DNA of 64,000 bases from RUG563 sp045590215. Its GTDB lineage: Bacteria > Bacillota > Clostridia > Christensenellales > Aristaeellaceae. How positions within the stretch are numbered: the stretch's first letter is position 1; the number at the start of each line of letters is the position of its first letter. Shown one piece after another: positions 16,252 to 24,718 of the stretch. The notes below the pieces were generated by a model. That model was given only the letters and a program-made list of their open reading frames with translations, searched no databases and was not told where the DNA came from. The position numbers were made by a program, and so were the translations under genes. Location of the stretch: assembly GCA_045590215.1 (NCBI GenBank), contig JAZNQO010000026.1, forward strand, positions 62,001 to 126,000, written 5' to 3'.

Positions 16252-17493
16252 ATGGAATATGGGCTGATTGGCGAAAAGCTGGGCCACAGCTATTCCCCGC
16301 AAATCCATGCGGCCTTGGCCGGATATGATTATGTGCTTTGCCCTGTGGCGAGGGAAAATTTGCACACTTTCATGATGGAAAAAGCGTTCAAGGGCATTAA
16401 TGTGACCATCCCTTATAAAAAGGATGTGCTGCCTTACCTGAATGAACTGACTGACGATGCCAAGGAAATACAGTGCGTGAACACGATCATAAAGCGACCG
16501 GACGGAACGCTCCTTGGCCATAATACGGACATCAGCGGCTTCATGACCATGGTGAAAAATGCACAAATGGATGTGCAAGGGAAAAAAGTTGTCGTCCTCG
16601 GCAGCGGTGGCACCAGCCTCACCGCCACCGTTTCCCTTCGCAAAATGGGCGCAAAGGAAATCGTAATTATTTCCAGAACCGGCGAAAATGATTATCAATC
16701 GCTCTATGAGAAGCATAAGGACGCCCAAGTGCTTGTAAATACAACGCCTGTCGGCATGTATCCCAATAACGGCCAGTCCCCTGCCCATTTATCCCGGCTT
16801 CCGAAGCTGGAATGTGTGATTGATGTGATCTACAATCCCGAAAAAACGGCTCTCATTCTTCAAGCGGAATCTCTTCATATTCCCTGCGTTTCAGGGCTGC
16901 CCATGCTGGTAGCGCAAGCAAGAAAGGCGGCGGAAATGTTTTCCGGCAAGACTATTCCCGAAAGCGAAGACAGCCGCATCATCAAGGAAATAAAAAGCCA
17001 GACGCTGAATTTGATATTGATTGGCATGCCTGGCTGCGGAAAGAGCAATATCGGCAGAAGGCTTGCAGAAAGATTGAACAGGCCGCTGATTGATACCGAT
17101 GCGGAAATAGAAAAGCTGGCCGGAAAAAGCATCCCGGAAATTTTTGCGCATGACGGCGAAACACATTTCAGGGACTTGGAAGCAGAAGTTTTATCTGCTT
17201 TCTGCAAAGGCCACGGCCAGGTGATTACAACGGGCGGCGGAGCCATTTTGCGTGCTGAAAACAGGCAGATGATGCACGGAAACGGACGTGTGTGCCTGAT
17301 AGAAAGACCGCTGCATCTGCTTGCCAGGGATGGGCGTCCTCTGTCTTTAGGCGATGGTGCTATTGAAAAATTATGGCAGCAAAGAAAAGATATTTATCAG
17401 GCAACCTGCGATTATATCATCTCAAACAATGCCGATATGGATGCAGCTGTGTCGGCTGCATGGGAGGGTTTTTATGAAACTGTTGGTGATTAA
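16252..17493 (+). CDS. aroE-aroK: Fused shikimate dehydrogenase - shikimate kinase
   Basis: One 413-residue protein for two consecutive steps, dehydroshikimate to shikimate to shikimate 3-phosphate. Residues 1 to about 247 are AroE: GEKLGHSYSPQIH, INVTIPYKKDV, GHNTDISGF, and a Rossmann loop GSGGTSLTATVSL. From about 255 on is shikimate kinase: P-loop GMPGCGKSNIGRRLA, DTDAEIEKLAG, ETHFRDLEAEVL, TTGGGAILR. ATG 16252 is chosen because of GGGAGGAAAAGGG in front; an earlier ATG at 16234 overlaps pheA without a ribosome binding site. The coding strand reads through both domains without a stop. Confidence 0.95.
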   Translation: MEYGLIGEKLGHSYSPQIHAALAGYDYVLCPVARENLHTFMMEKAFKGINVTIPYKKDVLPYLNELTDDAKEIQCVNTIIKRPDGTLLGHNTDISGFMTMVKNAQMDVQGKKVVVLGSGGTSLTATVSLRKMGAKEIVIISRTGENDYQSLYEKHKDAQVLVNTTPVGMYPNNGQSPAHLSRLPKLECVIDVIYNPEKTALILQAESLHIPCVSGLPMLVAQARKAAEMFSGKTIPESEDSRIIKEIKSQTLNLILIGMPGCGKSNIGRRLAERLNRPLIDTDAEIEKLAGKSIPEIFAHDGETHFRDLEAEVLSAFCKGHGQVITTGGGAILRAENRQMMHGNGRVCLIERPLHLLARDGRPLSLGDGAIEKLWQQRKDIYQATCDYIISNNADMDAAVSAAWEGFYETVGD

Positions 17494-17902
17494 CGGGCCG
17501 AACCTCAATATGCTGGGCATCCGGGAAAAAAATCTCTACGGTGCTAAAGATTTTCAGGCATTGTGTGATTTCATTCTGGAAACTGCAAAGAATCTGAACG
17601 TGGATGTGGAATTATATCAGTCCAATCATGAAGGGGATCTGGTAGACTGCATTCAGAACGCCTATCAACGGATTGACGGTATTGTCATCAATCCAGGAGC
17701 GTATACCCACACAAGCGTTGCGCTGCTGGATGCGTTGAAGGCCGTTTCCATTCCGGCCTGCGAGGTGCACCTGACGGATGTGAACGCACGGGAGGAATTC
17801 AGAAAAATTTCCTATGTTCGCCTTGCCTGCGAAAAAACCTTTGCAGGTTTCGGCTTCGATGGGTATAAAATGGCCATGGAATATCTGGTGAACAGAAACT
17901 GA
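17474..17902 (+). CDS. aroQ: 3-dehydroquinate dehydratase, type II
   Basis: Removes water from 3-dehydroquinate. 142 residues, typical of type II enzymes: NGPNLNMLGIREKNLYG (catalytic Arg and Tyr), NPGAYTHTSVALLDAL, and EVHLTDVNAREEFRKISY with the catalytic His. ATG 17474 follows GGGAGGG and lies 20 bases inside the end of the aroE-aroK gene. It is the last gene of the operon; with it all seven shikimate steps are encoded here. Confidence 0.95.
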   Translation: MKLLVINGPNLNMLGIREKNLYGAKDFQALCDFILETAKNLNVDVELYQSNHEGDLVDCIQNAYQRIDGIVINPGAYTHTSVALLDALKAVSIPACEVHLTDVNAREEFRKISYVRLACEKTFAGFGFDGYKMAMEYLVNRN

Positions 17903-17905
17903 ATA

Positions 17906-17947
17906 AAAAAGTGGCTCATGCAGAGAATTACGCATGAGCCACTTTTA
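17906..17947. terminator. Bidirectional terminator between aroQ and the capA-like gene
   Basis: AAAAAGTGGCTCATGC (17906-17921) pairs with GCATGAGCCACTTTT (17932-17946) around a 10-base loop. A/T runs on both sides serve transcription from either direction. Confidence 0.9.
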
Positions 17948-19009
17948 TTATTCCGTAAATATGCCGCCTTTTAATTCCACAATCCCTGTTTCCAGAAAGC
18001 TTTCCGGCAGATTATCAAAATATTTATACACTTGCTTTTTGAAGGTCAGTTCTTTGAAAACGGCCTTTCTCTCCGCTTCATCAGCCAACTCAAACGGCCT
18101 GAAATCGGGGCTGCGCTGGGTTTCGCAGGGAATCACTTGCAATTTGGTTGCTTCTACTTTGCCATCGTCGTTCCGTTCAAAAGTCACCTGAAAAATGCCG
18201 GTGGAAGGATCAACTTTGGACATGGTGCCGAAGGTGAAATTGCCGGTGCTGTAAAGAATGGGCTTTCCCTGATAGAAATGAATGGGCTGAATCACATGGG
18301 GATGATGCCCCCAAATCATATCCGCACCGCCATCCAATACGTTCTTTGCAAATTGATATTGCCAGCTCTGGGGTGTCATATGGGTTTCCCTGCCCCAATG
18401 GAGACTCACAATCACAATATCGCATTTTTCTTCCGTTTTCAGCTTCTCAATTCTTGGCAGAATGCCTTTCAAATCATATTCCTGAGGATAGGAATAGCCG
18501 ATGAAGCCAAACCGGATGCCGTTCACATCAACCACAGCCAGATGGTCGTAACCGTTTTCTAAACCAGCCCGATAGCTGCCGAAATGATGGATGCCGGCTT
18601 CTTCAAGCACCTGCAAGGTGTCCTGATAGCCTTTGTCATAGAAATCAAAGCTGTGATTATTGATGGTGTTCACGGCTTCAATGCTGCCAAGGGTCAAGGC
18701 CTGCACGTTTTCAGGCTTCCCTTTCAGGTAATACATTTTATCCTGATGCCTGTATTGTTCCGTCAGCACCACTTCCAGATTGGCAACGGTCAAATCGTCC
18801 GCTTCCAGATAATGCTTTACCAAGCTGAAAGGCCATTCAAAACCGTTCTTTTCAAGGCAGGTATGATAGCTGGAAGCGTGATCCATGTATTGGGCAGAAT
18901 CGCCGATACTGCAATCCCCCACAAAAGATAATAAAGCCTTTTCCTCCGCAAAAGCATGCAGGGAAACAAAAAGCGAAAATAACACAAGCAACGCAAGCAG
19001 CTTTTTCAT
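17948..19009 (-). CDS. Secreted CapA/PgsA-like protein (PGA_cap family)
   Basis: 353 residues with a clear signal peptide (KKLLALLVLFSLFVSLHAFA, cleavage likely after Ala21). The body matches the CapA family of metallophosphatase-like proteins: LSFVGDCSIGD, VANLEVVLT, NTINNHSFDFYDKG, VSLHWGRE and WGHHPHVIQP. The family is linked to poly-gamma-glutamate export, but many clostridial members have no capsule genes nearby, as here, so function is open. Its ATG overlaps the stop of the pseudouridine synthase gene by four bases (ATGA). It ends at the shared terminator with aroQ. Confidence 0.8.
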   Translation of the reverse strand: MKKLLALLVLFSLFVSLHAFAEEKALLSFVGDCSIGDSAQYMDHASSYHTCLEKNGFEWPFSLVKHYLEADDLTVANLEVVLTEQYRHQDKMYYLKGKPENVQALTLGSIEAVNTINNHSFDFYDKGYQDTLQVLEEAGIHHFGSYRAGLENGYDHLAVVDVNGIRFGFIGYSYPQEYDLKGILPRIEKLKTEEKCDIVIVSLHWGRETHMTPQSWQYQFAKNVLDGGADMIWGHHPHVIQPIHFYQGKPILYSTGNFTFGTMSKVDPSTGIFQVTFERNDDGKVEATKLQVIPCETQRSPDFRPFELADEAERKAVFKELTFKKQVYKYFDNLPESFLETGIVELKGGIFTE

Positions 19010-19902
19010 AATGAACCTCCTTTAACTGTTTCAAGCATAGTATACCACGCATCCGGCACTTTTGAAATAAGACTGACTTCTTTTCCCGAAATAGGCTGCA
19101 CAAAAGAAAGGTAACTGGAATGCAGTGCAAAACGCCCGGAGAAACACTTGTCCTCTTTCCCGTATACATAATCCCCCAAAATGGGACAGCCGCAATGGCT
19201 CAAATGCACCCGAATCTGATGAGTGCGCCCCGTTTCCAGACGCAGCTTTATAAGGGACAAACCCTCCCCCTCTTTCAAGACCTGATAATGAGTAGTTGAT
19301 GCCTTCCCGGACGGATGTACGATGCGCTTGATGGTTCCTTCTTCCTTGGCGATGGGGGCAGATATTCTGCCATACGCACTTGGCATTTTACCAACGCAAA
19401 GAGCCGTATATTCCCTGATAAACCGGTCAGTATGCAGCATTCTTTGCATCAGCTGCTGGGCATGTGCATGCTTGGCCACAACCATCAGGCCGCTGGTGCC
19501 TTTGTCCAGCCTGTTTACCGGCCGAAAAAGAAAATCGGAAGGGCAATGCAGATGATGATACAGCCCTGTTTCCAGCGTTGCGCCGCCTTGCTTTTTGGAA
19601 TACATAGTCGGCAGCGGAGCCTGCTTATCAATCACCATGATGTCATCATCTTCGTATACGATATGGACAGGAATATCATGTGCTGGAAGGTCAGCCGGCT
19701 CGTTTTCCCGAAAACAGAAACGCAGTTCATCTCCTTCATGCAAAACTTTATCCGTATGAGCAGGCAGGCCGTTCAAAAGAATGCCGCCGGAAAATTTCAG
19801 GCTGCGTAGGCTACTGGCAGAAATTTTTTCAGTTTTCAGCGCAAAAGATTGAATCGTCTTTCCTGCTTCATCTTTTCCGATAACGCAGCGTATCTCCTTC
19901 AT
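19006..19902 (-). CDS. RluA-family pseudouridine synthase
   Basis: Isomerises uridine to pseudouridine in rRNA or tRNA; which base is not predictable here. 298 residues: an S4-like N-terminal segment (LRSLKFSGGILLNGLPA) then the catalytic domain with PVNRLDKGTSGLM (catalytic Asp), RLETGRTHQIRVHL and PILGDYVYG. The start ATG 19902 has AAGGAG. It is a second RluA-type gene besides rluD at 24715-25587. Confidence 0.9.
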   Translation of the reverse strand: MKEIRCVIGKDEAGKTIQSFALKTEKISASSLRSLKFSGGILLNGLPAHTDKVLHEGDELRFCFRENEPADLPAHDIPVHIVYEDDDIMVIDKQAPLPTMYSKKQGGATLETGLYHHLHCPSDFLFRPVNRLDKGTSGLMVVAKHAHAQQLMQRMLHTDRFIREYTALCVGKMPSAYGRISAPIAKEEGTIKRIVHPSGKASTTHYQVLKEGEGLSLIKLRLETGRTHQIRVHLSHCGCPILGDYVYGKEDKCFSGRFALHSSYLSFVQPISGKEVSLISKVPDAWYTMLETVKGGSL

Positions 19903-19931
19903 CCTTCTTCTCCTTGAAAATTCTCACAATT

Positions 19932-19960
19932 ATTATATATCAAAAAGTAAAATTAGTCAT
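19932..19960 (-). promoter_or_regulatory. Possible promoter of the pseudouridine synthase - capA-like unit
   Basis: Minus strand ATGACT (19955-19960), 17 bases, TATAAT (19932-19937). The -10 is perfect, the -35 weak. Confidence 0.45.
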
Positions 19961-20007
19961 CAAAAAACCCGTTCATTTCATCAAAAAATATTGTTCATAA
20001 AAAAGTA
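19956..20007. repeat. Three short direct repeats in the araC - rluA intergenic region
   Basis: The motif CATCAAAAAA occurs at 19958 and 19979, and a variant CATAAAAAAG at 19996, spaced 21 and 17 bases apart. They lie upstream of the araC-type promoter at 20042 and could be regulator sites; this is inference from spacing only. Confidence 0.4.
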
Positions 20008-20041
20008 AGAATTAAACCATTTGTTATTTCTGGTTTCACTA

Positions 20042-20070
20042 TTGACAATGTATTATTTGGGAAGTAAAAT
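20042..20070 (+). promoter_or_regulatory. Promoter of the araC-type regulator gene
   Basis: TTGACA (20042-20047), 17 bases, TAAAAT (20065-20070), 32 bases before the start codon. Confidence 0.8.
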
Positions 20071-20102
20071 GTTTATGTTTGAAATGAAACGGAGGGAAAA
20101 AC

Positions 20103-20978
20103 ATGGCAGAATCTTTATTGTTCCAGACCAAAGGTGATAGCGTTCAAATGCCAGCCGTGCTTGTGGAAGGGGCACATAACCCGGACGCTCTGGCCAGTGC
20201 CAGCGGCGTATATATTGCCGCTGCCGGTTCCGCCATGCTGCAAACGGGTGAACAGCAGCTGCGCTCCAGCGAATATTGGCTGTGGATTGCTGTGGAAAAC
20301 GGTGCTATGACGCTGAATGTGAATTATAATTCCTTCACTCTCTGCACGGGCGATTGCTGCATGTTACCGCCTTCCACCGCAGGTGCTGTGCTCAGTGTGC
20401 CCCAGGAAGCCCGTGTGCTTTGGCTGATGGTAGGCGGAACACTTTCCGGGGCTTTCCTGCAAAGGATGGGTGCGCTGCCCCATCGCATCATGAAGCAGGG
20501 TGCGCTCCCTTCCCAGCTGAATCTGGCCAAATATATTGTCCAGAGCACGGTGCGCCTTGCCGCTGCGGAAGACGCTTCTTCTGCCCAGCTGCAGCAGCTT
20601 TTGTGGGCCATGCTGGCTTCTCATTCCGGCCAGCCCGTTGCCATGGATGCAGTGCTTTCCCATGAAATTGCAAAAGTGGTGGATGCCATGCGCAAGAACC
20701 AATACAGAGACAGCTTCTCTTTGAGCGAAATGGCCGCCCTTTCTCGAATGCCAGTCGAAACCTTCCGTAAGCGTTTCGTTTCCGAAGTTGGCATGCCGCC
20801 CCAGAGCTATCAGCTCTTTTGCAAAATGGAGCGTGCGAAGCAGCTTCTGAAAGAAGGCTATACGGTGCGCCAGGCTGGGGTTGAAGTAGGCATGGCGGAT
20901 CCCTATCATTTCTCCAAGACCTTCAAAAACATTGTGGGCATGAGCCCTTCTGCTTACAGCAAAACAGCTCTGAAATAA
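20103..20978 (+). CDS. AraC-family transcriptional regulator
   Basis: DNA-binding regulator of unknown target. 291 residues: an N-terminal cupin-like sensing region (about 20-110), then two helix-turn-helix motifs in the last 100 residues (SLSEMAALSRMPVETFRKRF and GYTVRQAGVEVGMADPYHFSKTF, ending MSPSAYSK). ATG 20103 has CGGAGGG. Its stop shares a base with the mrnC start (TAATG), so it is probably co-transcribed with mrnC-thyX-rlmB-sigH. In several Bacillota cysS occupies this place; here a regulator does. Confidence 0.88.
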   Translation: MAESLLFQTKGDSVQMPAVLVEGAHNPDALASASGVYIAAAGSAMLQTGEQQLRSSEYWLWIAVENGAMTLNVNYNSFTLCTGDCCMLPPSTAGAVLSVPQEARVLWLMVGGTLSGAFLQRMGALPHRIMKQGALPSQLNLAKYIVQSTVRLAAAEDASSAQLQQLLWAMLASHSGQPVAMDAVLSHEIAKVVDAMRKNQYRDSFSLSEMAALSRMPVETFRKRFVSEVGMPPQSYQLFCKMERAKQLLKEGYTVRQAGVEVGMADPYHFSKTFKNIVGMSPSAYSKTALK

Positions 20979-21373
20979 TGATGAACGAACAAATGACGTT
21001 AGAACAGGCTCGCATGCTCTCTCCCTTGCAGCTGGCCTATATCGGCGACAGCGTCCATGCCATGATTGTCAGGCTTCATCTGCTGAAAAAAAACCTGAAC
21101 GTAAAAAAGATGCACCAGCTTTCCGTGCAAACGGTGTGCGCCGTGAATCAAAGCAATATTTTGGAAAAGCTATTGCCCCTGCTCACCGAAGACGAGCTTG
21201 CCATCGTGAAAAGAGGCCGCAATGCCCACGCCCATCATACTGGCCCAAAGAGTGCCAGCGTTTCCCAATATGCCGGGGCAACGGGCTTGGAAACATTGCT
21301 TGGTTTTCTGTATGTGGTGGGAAATCAGGAACGGCTTGCCTCTCTTACCCCTTATCTTTTACCGGAGGATTGA
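20978..21373 (+). CDS. mrnC: Mini-ribonuclease III
   Basis: Dimeric RNase III-like enzyme that in Bacillus matures 23S rRNA. 131 residues consisting of the RNase III catalytic domain alone: LAYIGDSVHAMIVRLHLL near the N-terminus and FLYVVGNQERL near the C-terminus, with no double-stranded-RNA-binding domain. Two tandem ATGs (20978, 20981) are possible. The position directly before thyX and rlmB fits the conserved Bacillota order mrnC-thyX-rlmB. Confidence 0.93.
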   Translation: MMNEQMTLEQARMLSPLQLAYIGDSVHAMIVRLHLLKKNLNVKKMHQLSVQTVCAVNQSNILEKLLPLLTEDELAIVKRGRNAHAHHTGPKSASVSQYAGATGLETLLGFLYVVGNQERLASLTPYLLPED

Positions 21374-21376
21374 ATT

Positions 21377-22096
21377 ATGTCCAGTGTACCTTTGAAAGTA
21401 TCCCTCATCGCCCATACGCCAAACCCTGAAAAGACCTGTGCTTTGGCCGCCCGAACCTGCTATTCTGCATTGGATATGGATACGCTGAAAGAGCGAGTGG
21501 AAGAAAAAGAACAGGCCGATTTCCTGCGTCGTGTGGTGAAAAGCGGCCATTTGTCCGTGCTGGAGCACGCATCCTTTACCTTCTCCATTGAAGGAGTCAG
21601 CCGTGCACTGCTGGCACAGGTGACAAGGCATCGCATTGCCAGCTTTTCTGTGCAGAGCCAGCGTTATGTTTCCTTGGAAAAGGGCTTTGGCTATATCATC
21701 CCTCCGAAAATTCAAGCTCTCGGGGATGAAATGGTCAGCGAATATGAACGCCAGATGGCGCAGATGCACGCATGGTATATTGACTGGCAAAAGAAGCTCG
21801 GCAGCGGCGAAGGCAGCAATGAAGATGCCCGTTTTGTGCTGCCCAATGCCTGCGAAACCCACATCACCATGACCATGAACGCCAGAGAACTTCTGCATTT
21901 CTTCTCCCTGCGCTGCTGCGACAGGGCGCAATGGGAAATCCGGCATATGGCGATGGAAATGCTGAAGCTTTGCAAAAAGGCCGCTCCTGTCATTTTTGAA
22001 AATGCTGGCCCCGGCTGCATCAACGGTCCCTGCCCTGAAGGGGAAAAGAGCTGCGGCAATCTCCTCAAAAACCGTGAATTGTTCAAGAATATGTAA
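21377..22096 (+). CDS. thyX: Flavin-dependent thymidylate synthase
   Basis: Makes dTMP from dUMP using FAD, NADPH and methylene-THF. 239 residues with the ThyX signature RHRxxSxxxxR seen as TRHRIASFSVQSQRYV, upstream SGHLSVLEHASFTFSIEGVSR, and downstream ELLHFFSLRCCDRAQWEIR. The C-terminal tail contains three Cys (CINGPCPEGEKSC). It follows mrnC by three bases; SD GGAGG lies in the mrnC end. Confidence 0.95.
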   Translation: MSSVPLKVSLIAHTPNPEKTCALAARTCYSALDMDTLKERVEEKEQADFLRRVVKSGHLSVLEHASFTFSIEGVSRALLAQVTRHRIASFSVQSQRYVSLEKGFGYIIPPKIQALGDEMVSEYERQMAQMHAWYIDWQKKLGSGEGSNEDARFVLPNACETHITMTMNARELLHFFSLRCCDRAQWEIRHMAMEMLKLCKKAAPVIFENAGPGCINGPCPEGEKSCGNLLKNRELFKNM

Positions 22097-22122
22097 TTCA
22101 CCCATCAAGAAAGGAGCCGCTT

Positions 22123-23172
22123 ATGGCATTCTATCAGGATTACAACAAAAAGAAAATGACCAAGCGTGACCATCTGCGTCAGGAAAGCACTTGGGAAGAA
22201 GAAGGCAGCCGCTATCGCAAGGCAGCCAAGCAAACAGAGCAACAGCGTTTTGAGAAAAACGCAAAGTCTGCCTTTGGCAAAAAGAACGACGATTTCCACA
22301 AGCCCTATGGCAAAGGAAATTTCGGCGAAAAGAAGGATTTTAAGGCCAAGTACGATGCCGAAAAGCCTTCCTTTGCGCCCCATCAAAAGCCTGCCCGTCC
22401 TGCGCCTGTGCCTAATCATGGTGCCGAAGCGGATGAAGCATTCCTGCCCCCGGAAAACCTGCTGTCCGGCCGCAATCCCATCCGTGAAGCCATTAAAAAC
22501 GGTCGGGATATTGAAAAGCTGCTGGTAGCCAAAGGCGACCTTTCCGCAACGGCCAAGGAAATCATTTCCATGGCACGGGACGCCCATATCCCCATTCAGA
22601 CGGTGGAGCGCACGCGTCTGGACGAAATTACGAAGAACCATCAGGGCATGCTAGCTTTTGCCTCTGCTTATCGTTATTTTGACGTGGAAGATATGCTGGA
22701 AGAAGCCAAGGAAAAGAACGAAGCTCCTTTCCTTGTGATTCTGGACGGCGTGACAGACCCCCAGAATTTGGGTGCCATCATCCGTACAGCCGCCTGCGTG
22801 GGTGCTCATGGCGTGATCGTGCCGGAAAGAAGAGCCGTTGGCCTCACCCCTTCTGCCGTGAAAGCTTCTGCCGGGGCTATTGAAACGGTAAAGGTGGCAC
22901 GGGTCACCAATCTGACCCGTACGCTTGAAATGCTGAAAAAGCAGGGCGTATGGCTTTATGCCGCCGATATGGTGGGCGAAGATTACCGCAAGGTGAATTT
23001 TGACGGCCCCTGCGCCATCATCATCGGCGCAGAAGGCGAAGGCGTAAGCCGCCTTGTGCTGGAAACCTGCGATCATAAAGTATCCCTGCCCATGAAAGGC
23101 GGCGTAGGCTCCCTGAACGCTTCCGTTGCTGCCGGCGTGCTTTTGTATGCCGCCTTCTCCAGCCGCATCTGA
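22123..23172 (+). CDS. rlmB: 23S rRNA 2'-O-ribose methyltransferase RlmB (SpoU/TrmH family)
   Basis: Methylates the 2'-OH of G2251 in E. coli numbering. 349 residues: a basic, low-complexity N-terminal extension of about 105 residues rich in Lys, Phe and Gly (absent from the shortest family members), then the substrate-binding domain starting LLSGRNPIREAI, then the knotted SPOUT domain with VILDGVTDPQNLGAIIRTAA, IIIGAEGEGVSRLV and MKGGVGSLNASVAAGVLL. The start has AAAGGAG. Confidence 0.92.
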   Translation: MAFYQDYNKKKMTKRDHLRQESTWEEEGSRYRKAAKQTEQQRFEKNAKSAFGKKNDDFHKPYGKGNFGEKKDFKAKYDAEKPSFAPHQKPARPAPVPNHGAEADEAFLPPENLLSGRNPIREAIKNGRDIEKLLVAKGDLSATAKEIISMARDAHIPIQTVERTRLDEITKNHQGMLAFASAYRYFDVEDMLEEAKEKNEAPFLVILDGVTDPQNLGAIIRTAACVGAHGVIVPERRAVGLTPSAVKASAGAIETVKVARVTNLTRTLEMLKKQGVWLYAADMVGEDYRKVNFDGPCAIIIGAEGEGVSRLVLETCDHKVSLPMKGGVGSLNASVAAGVLLYAAFSSRI

Positions 23173-23206
23173 TAAATCCCCCCATTCTATATGCCGGAGG
23201 TTATCA

Positions 23207-23857
23207 ATGACCGATCAGCAAAACGAACTGAACCAAAGCGAATTTGCCCGTTATATTGACATGACGGATGAAGACGTGGTGTCTCTTGCCCACAATGGGG
23301 ATGGAGACGCCTTGGTTTATCTGCTCAATAAATACAAAAACTTTGTCCGCTCCAAAGCGCGCAGCTATTTCCTCATCGGCGCAGACCATGAGGATATTGT
23401 GCAGGAGGGCATGATTGGCCTGTATAAATCCATCCGGGATTTTCAGCCCAGCCGCCTTGCTTCCTTCCGTTCTTTTGCGGAACTTTGCGTAAAACGCCAG
23501 ATCATCACCGCCATCAAGGCCGCCACCCGGCAAAAGCATGTACCGCTGAACAGCTATGTTTCACTGAATAAACCGCTTTACGACGAGGAATCGGACAGGA
23601 CGCTGCTGGACGTAATCGAAGGCCGTGTGACCAACCCGGAAGAGTTGTACATCAGCAAAGAAGATTTGAAAAACATCCATGCCCAGATGGACGAACTGCT
23701 TTCCGATCTGGAACGGCAAGTGCTGGAAGCATTCATGGACGGCAAAAGCTATCAAGAAATTGCCGAGATGCTAGGCCGGCATGTGAAATCCATTGACAAT
23801 GCTTTGCAGCGTGTGAAACGCAAGCTGAATAAGTTCATCGACGACGATGACGAATAA
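23207..23857 (+). CDS. sigH: RNA polymerase sigma factor SigH (Spo0H)
   Basis: Transition-state sigma factor that starts sporulation. 216 residues from ATG 23207 behind CCGGAGG; the open frame reaches back into rlmB but lacks a start signal there. Region 2 (DALVYLLNKYKNFVRSKARSY, GADHEDIVQEGMIGLYKSIRDF) and region 4 (LSDLERQVLEAFMDGKSYQEIAEMLG, split here for reading: core SYQEIAEMLG) are clear. Gene order rlmB-sigH is conserved in Bacillota. A SigH-type promoter is seen before spoIIAA at 42697-42726. Confidence 0.93.
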   Translation: MTDQQNELNQSEFARYIDMTDEDVVSLAHNGDGDALVYLLNKYKNFVRSKARSYFLIGADHEDIVQEGMIGLYKSIRDFQPSRLASFRSFAELCVKRQIITAIKAATRQKHVPLNSYVSLNKPLYDEESDRTLLDVIEGRVTNPEELYISKEDLKNIHAQMDELLSDLERQVLEAFMDGKSYQEIAEMLGRHVKSIDNALQRVKRKLNKFIDDDDE

Positions 23858-23862
23858 TCAAC

Positions 23863-23903
23863 AAAAATGCTGCCTCTGTTCATTTTGCAGAGACAGCATT
23901 TTT
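23863..23903. terminator. Bidirectional terminator between sigH and tlyA
   Basis: AAAAATGCTG-CTCTG (23863-23878) pairs with CAGAG-CAGCATTTTT (23888-23903), with one mismatch and a 9-base loop. It ends two bases from the tlyA stop. Confidence 0.88.
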
Positions 23904-23905
23904 CA

Positions 23906-24718
23906 TTACTTTTTGTATAGTTCCAGTTCCTTGGCCATGCGAACGGCCTCTTCTAATCGCACTTCCGAAATAGCGTCGCAGCTTTTGCCGAGCAGAACAT
24001 GCAGGAAAAATTCCCTCGTTCCGGCATTGCCTGTCACGGTGCTGTATGTCACATCCCGGACAGCCGTGTTTTGCATGTTGTTCACATCTTGAATCAATTC
24101 TTTCAGCAGCGGCAAATACGCCTCATCCGCAATGACGCCCGTGCGCCTTGCCTCCGCATCGTCAATTTCGAACAGCGGCTTTACAAGGCAGATAAGCTCC
24201 CCTTCCCCATGCAACACCGCAGAAAAATAAGGAATGGCTTTCCGCAACGAAAGATAGCTCACATCCACCGTGCCGAGGGTGGGCTTGGGATCCAAATGCA
24301 ACAGCATCTCATCACTGATATTGGTTTTTTCAAGGTTTATCACATGCGGATTCTGTCGCAGCTTGCCCATCAATTGCCCGAAGCCCACATCCACAGCGTA
24401 TACGAGTTTGGCTCCTCTCTGGCAAAGGCAATCCGTAAAGCCGCCCGTGGAGGCACCGGCATCAATGCACACTTTGCCAGTTACATCAACCTGAAAAGCG
24501 TCCAAGGCTCCGCTCATTTTGAAGCCGCCTTTGCTGGCATAGGGCAAAACGCCTTTTCTGGTCACGGCGTCCTCTTCCTTTACCATCATGCCGCCCTTTG
24601 CAGGCTGGCCGTTTACATAGATTTCCCCGGCCATGATAAAGGCTGTTACTTCCTTTTCACTGCGGCAAATGCCAAGGTCTATCAGCCTGTCCGATAGCTT
24701 TATCTTCTTTTGTTTCAT
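23906..24718 (-). CDS. tlyA: TlyA-family rRNA 2'-O-methyltransferase (hemolysin A-like)
   Basis: Family members methylate 16S and 23S rRNA cytidines. 270 residues: S4 RNA-binding domain (about 6-65, LSDRLIDLGICRSEKEVTAF) followed by an FtsJ-like methyltransferase fold with the SAM motif CIDAGASTGGFTDCL and AVDVGFGQLMGKLRQ. The ATG overlaps the rluD stop by four bases (ATGA). It is the last gene of the lspA-rluD-tlyA operon. Confidence 0.92.
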   Translation of the reverse strand: MKQKKIKLSDRLIDLGICRSEKEVTAFIMAGEIYVNGQPAKGGMMVKEEDAVTRKGVLPYASKGGFKMSGALDAFQVDVTGKVCIDAGASTGGFTDCLCQRGAKLVYAVDVGFGQLMGKLRQNPHVINLEKTNISDEMLLHLDPKPTLGTVDVSYLSLRKAIPYFSAVLHGEGELICLVKPLFEIDDAEARRTGVIADEAYLPLLKELIQDVNNMQNTAVRDVTYSTVTGNAGTREFFLHVLLGKSCDAISEVRLEEAVRMAKELELYKK

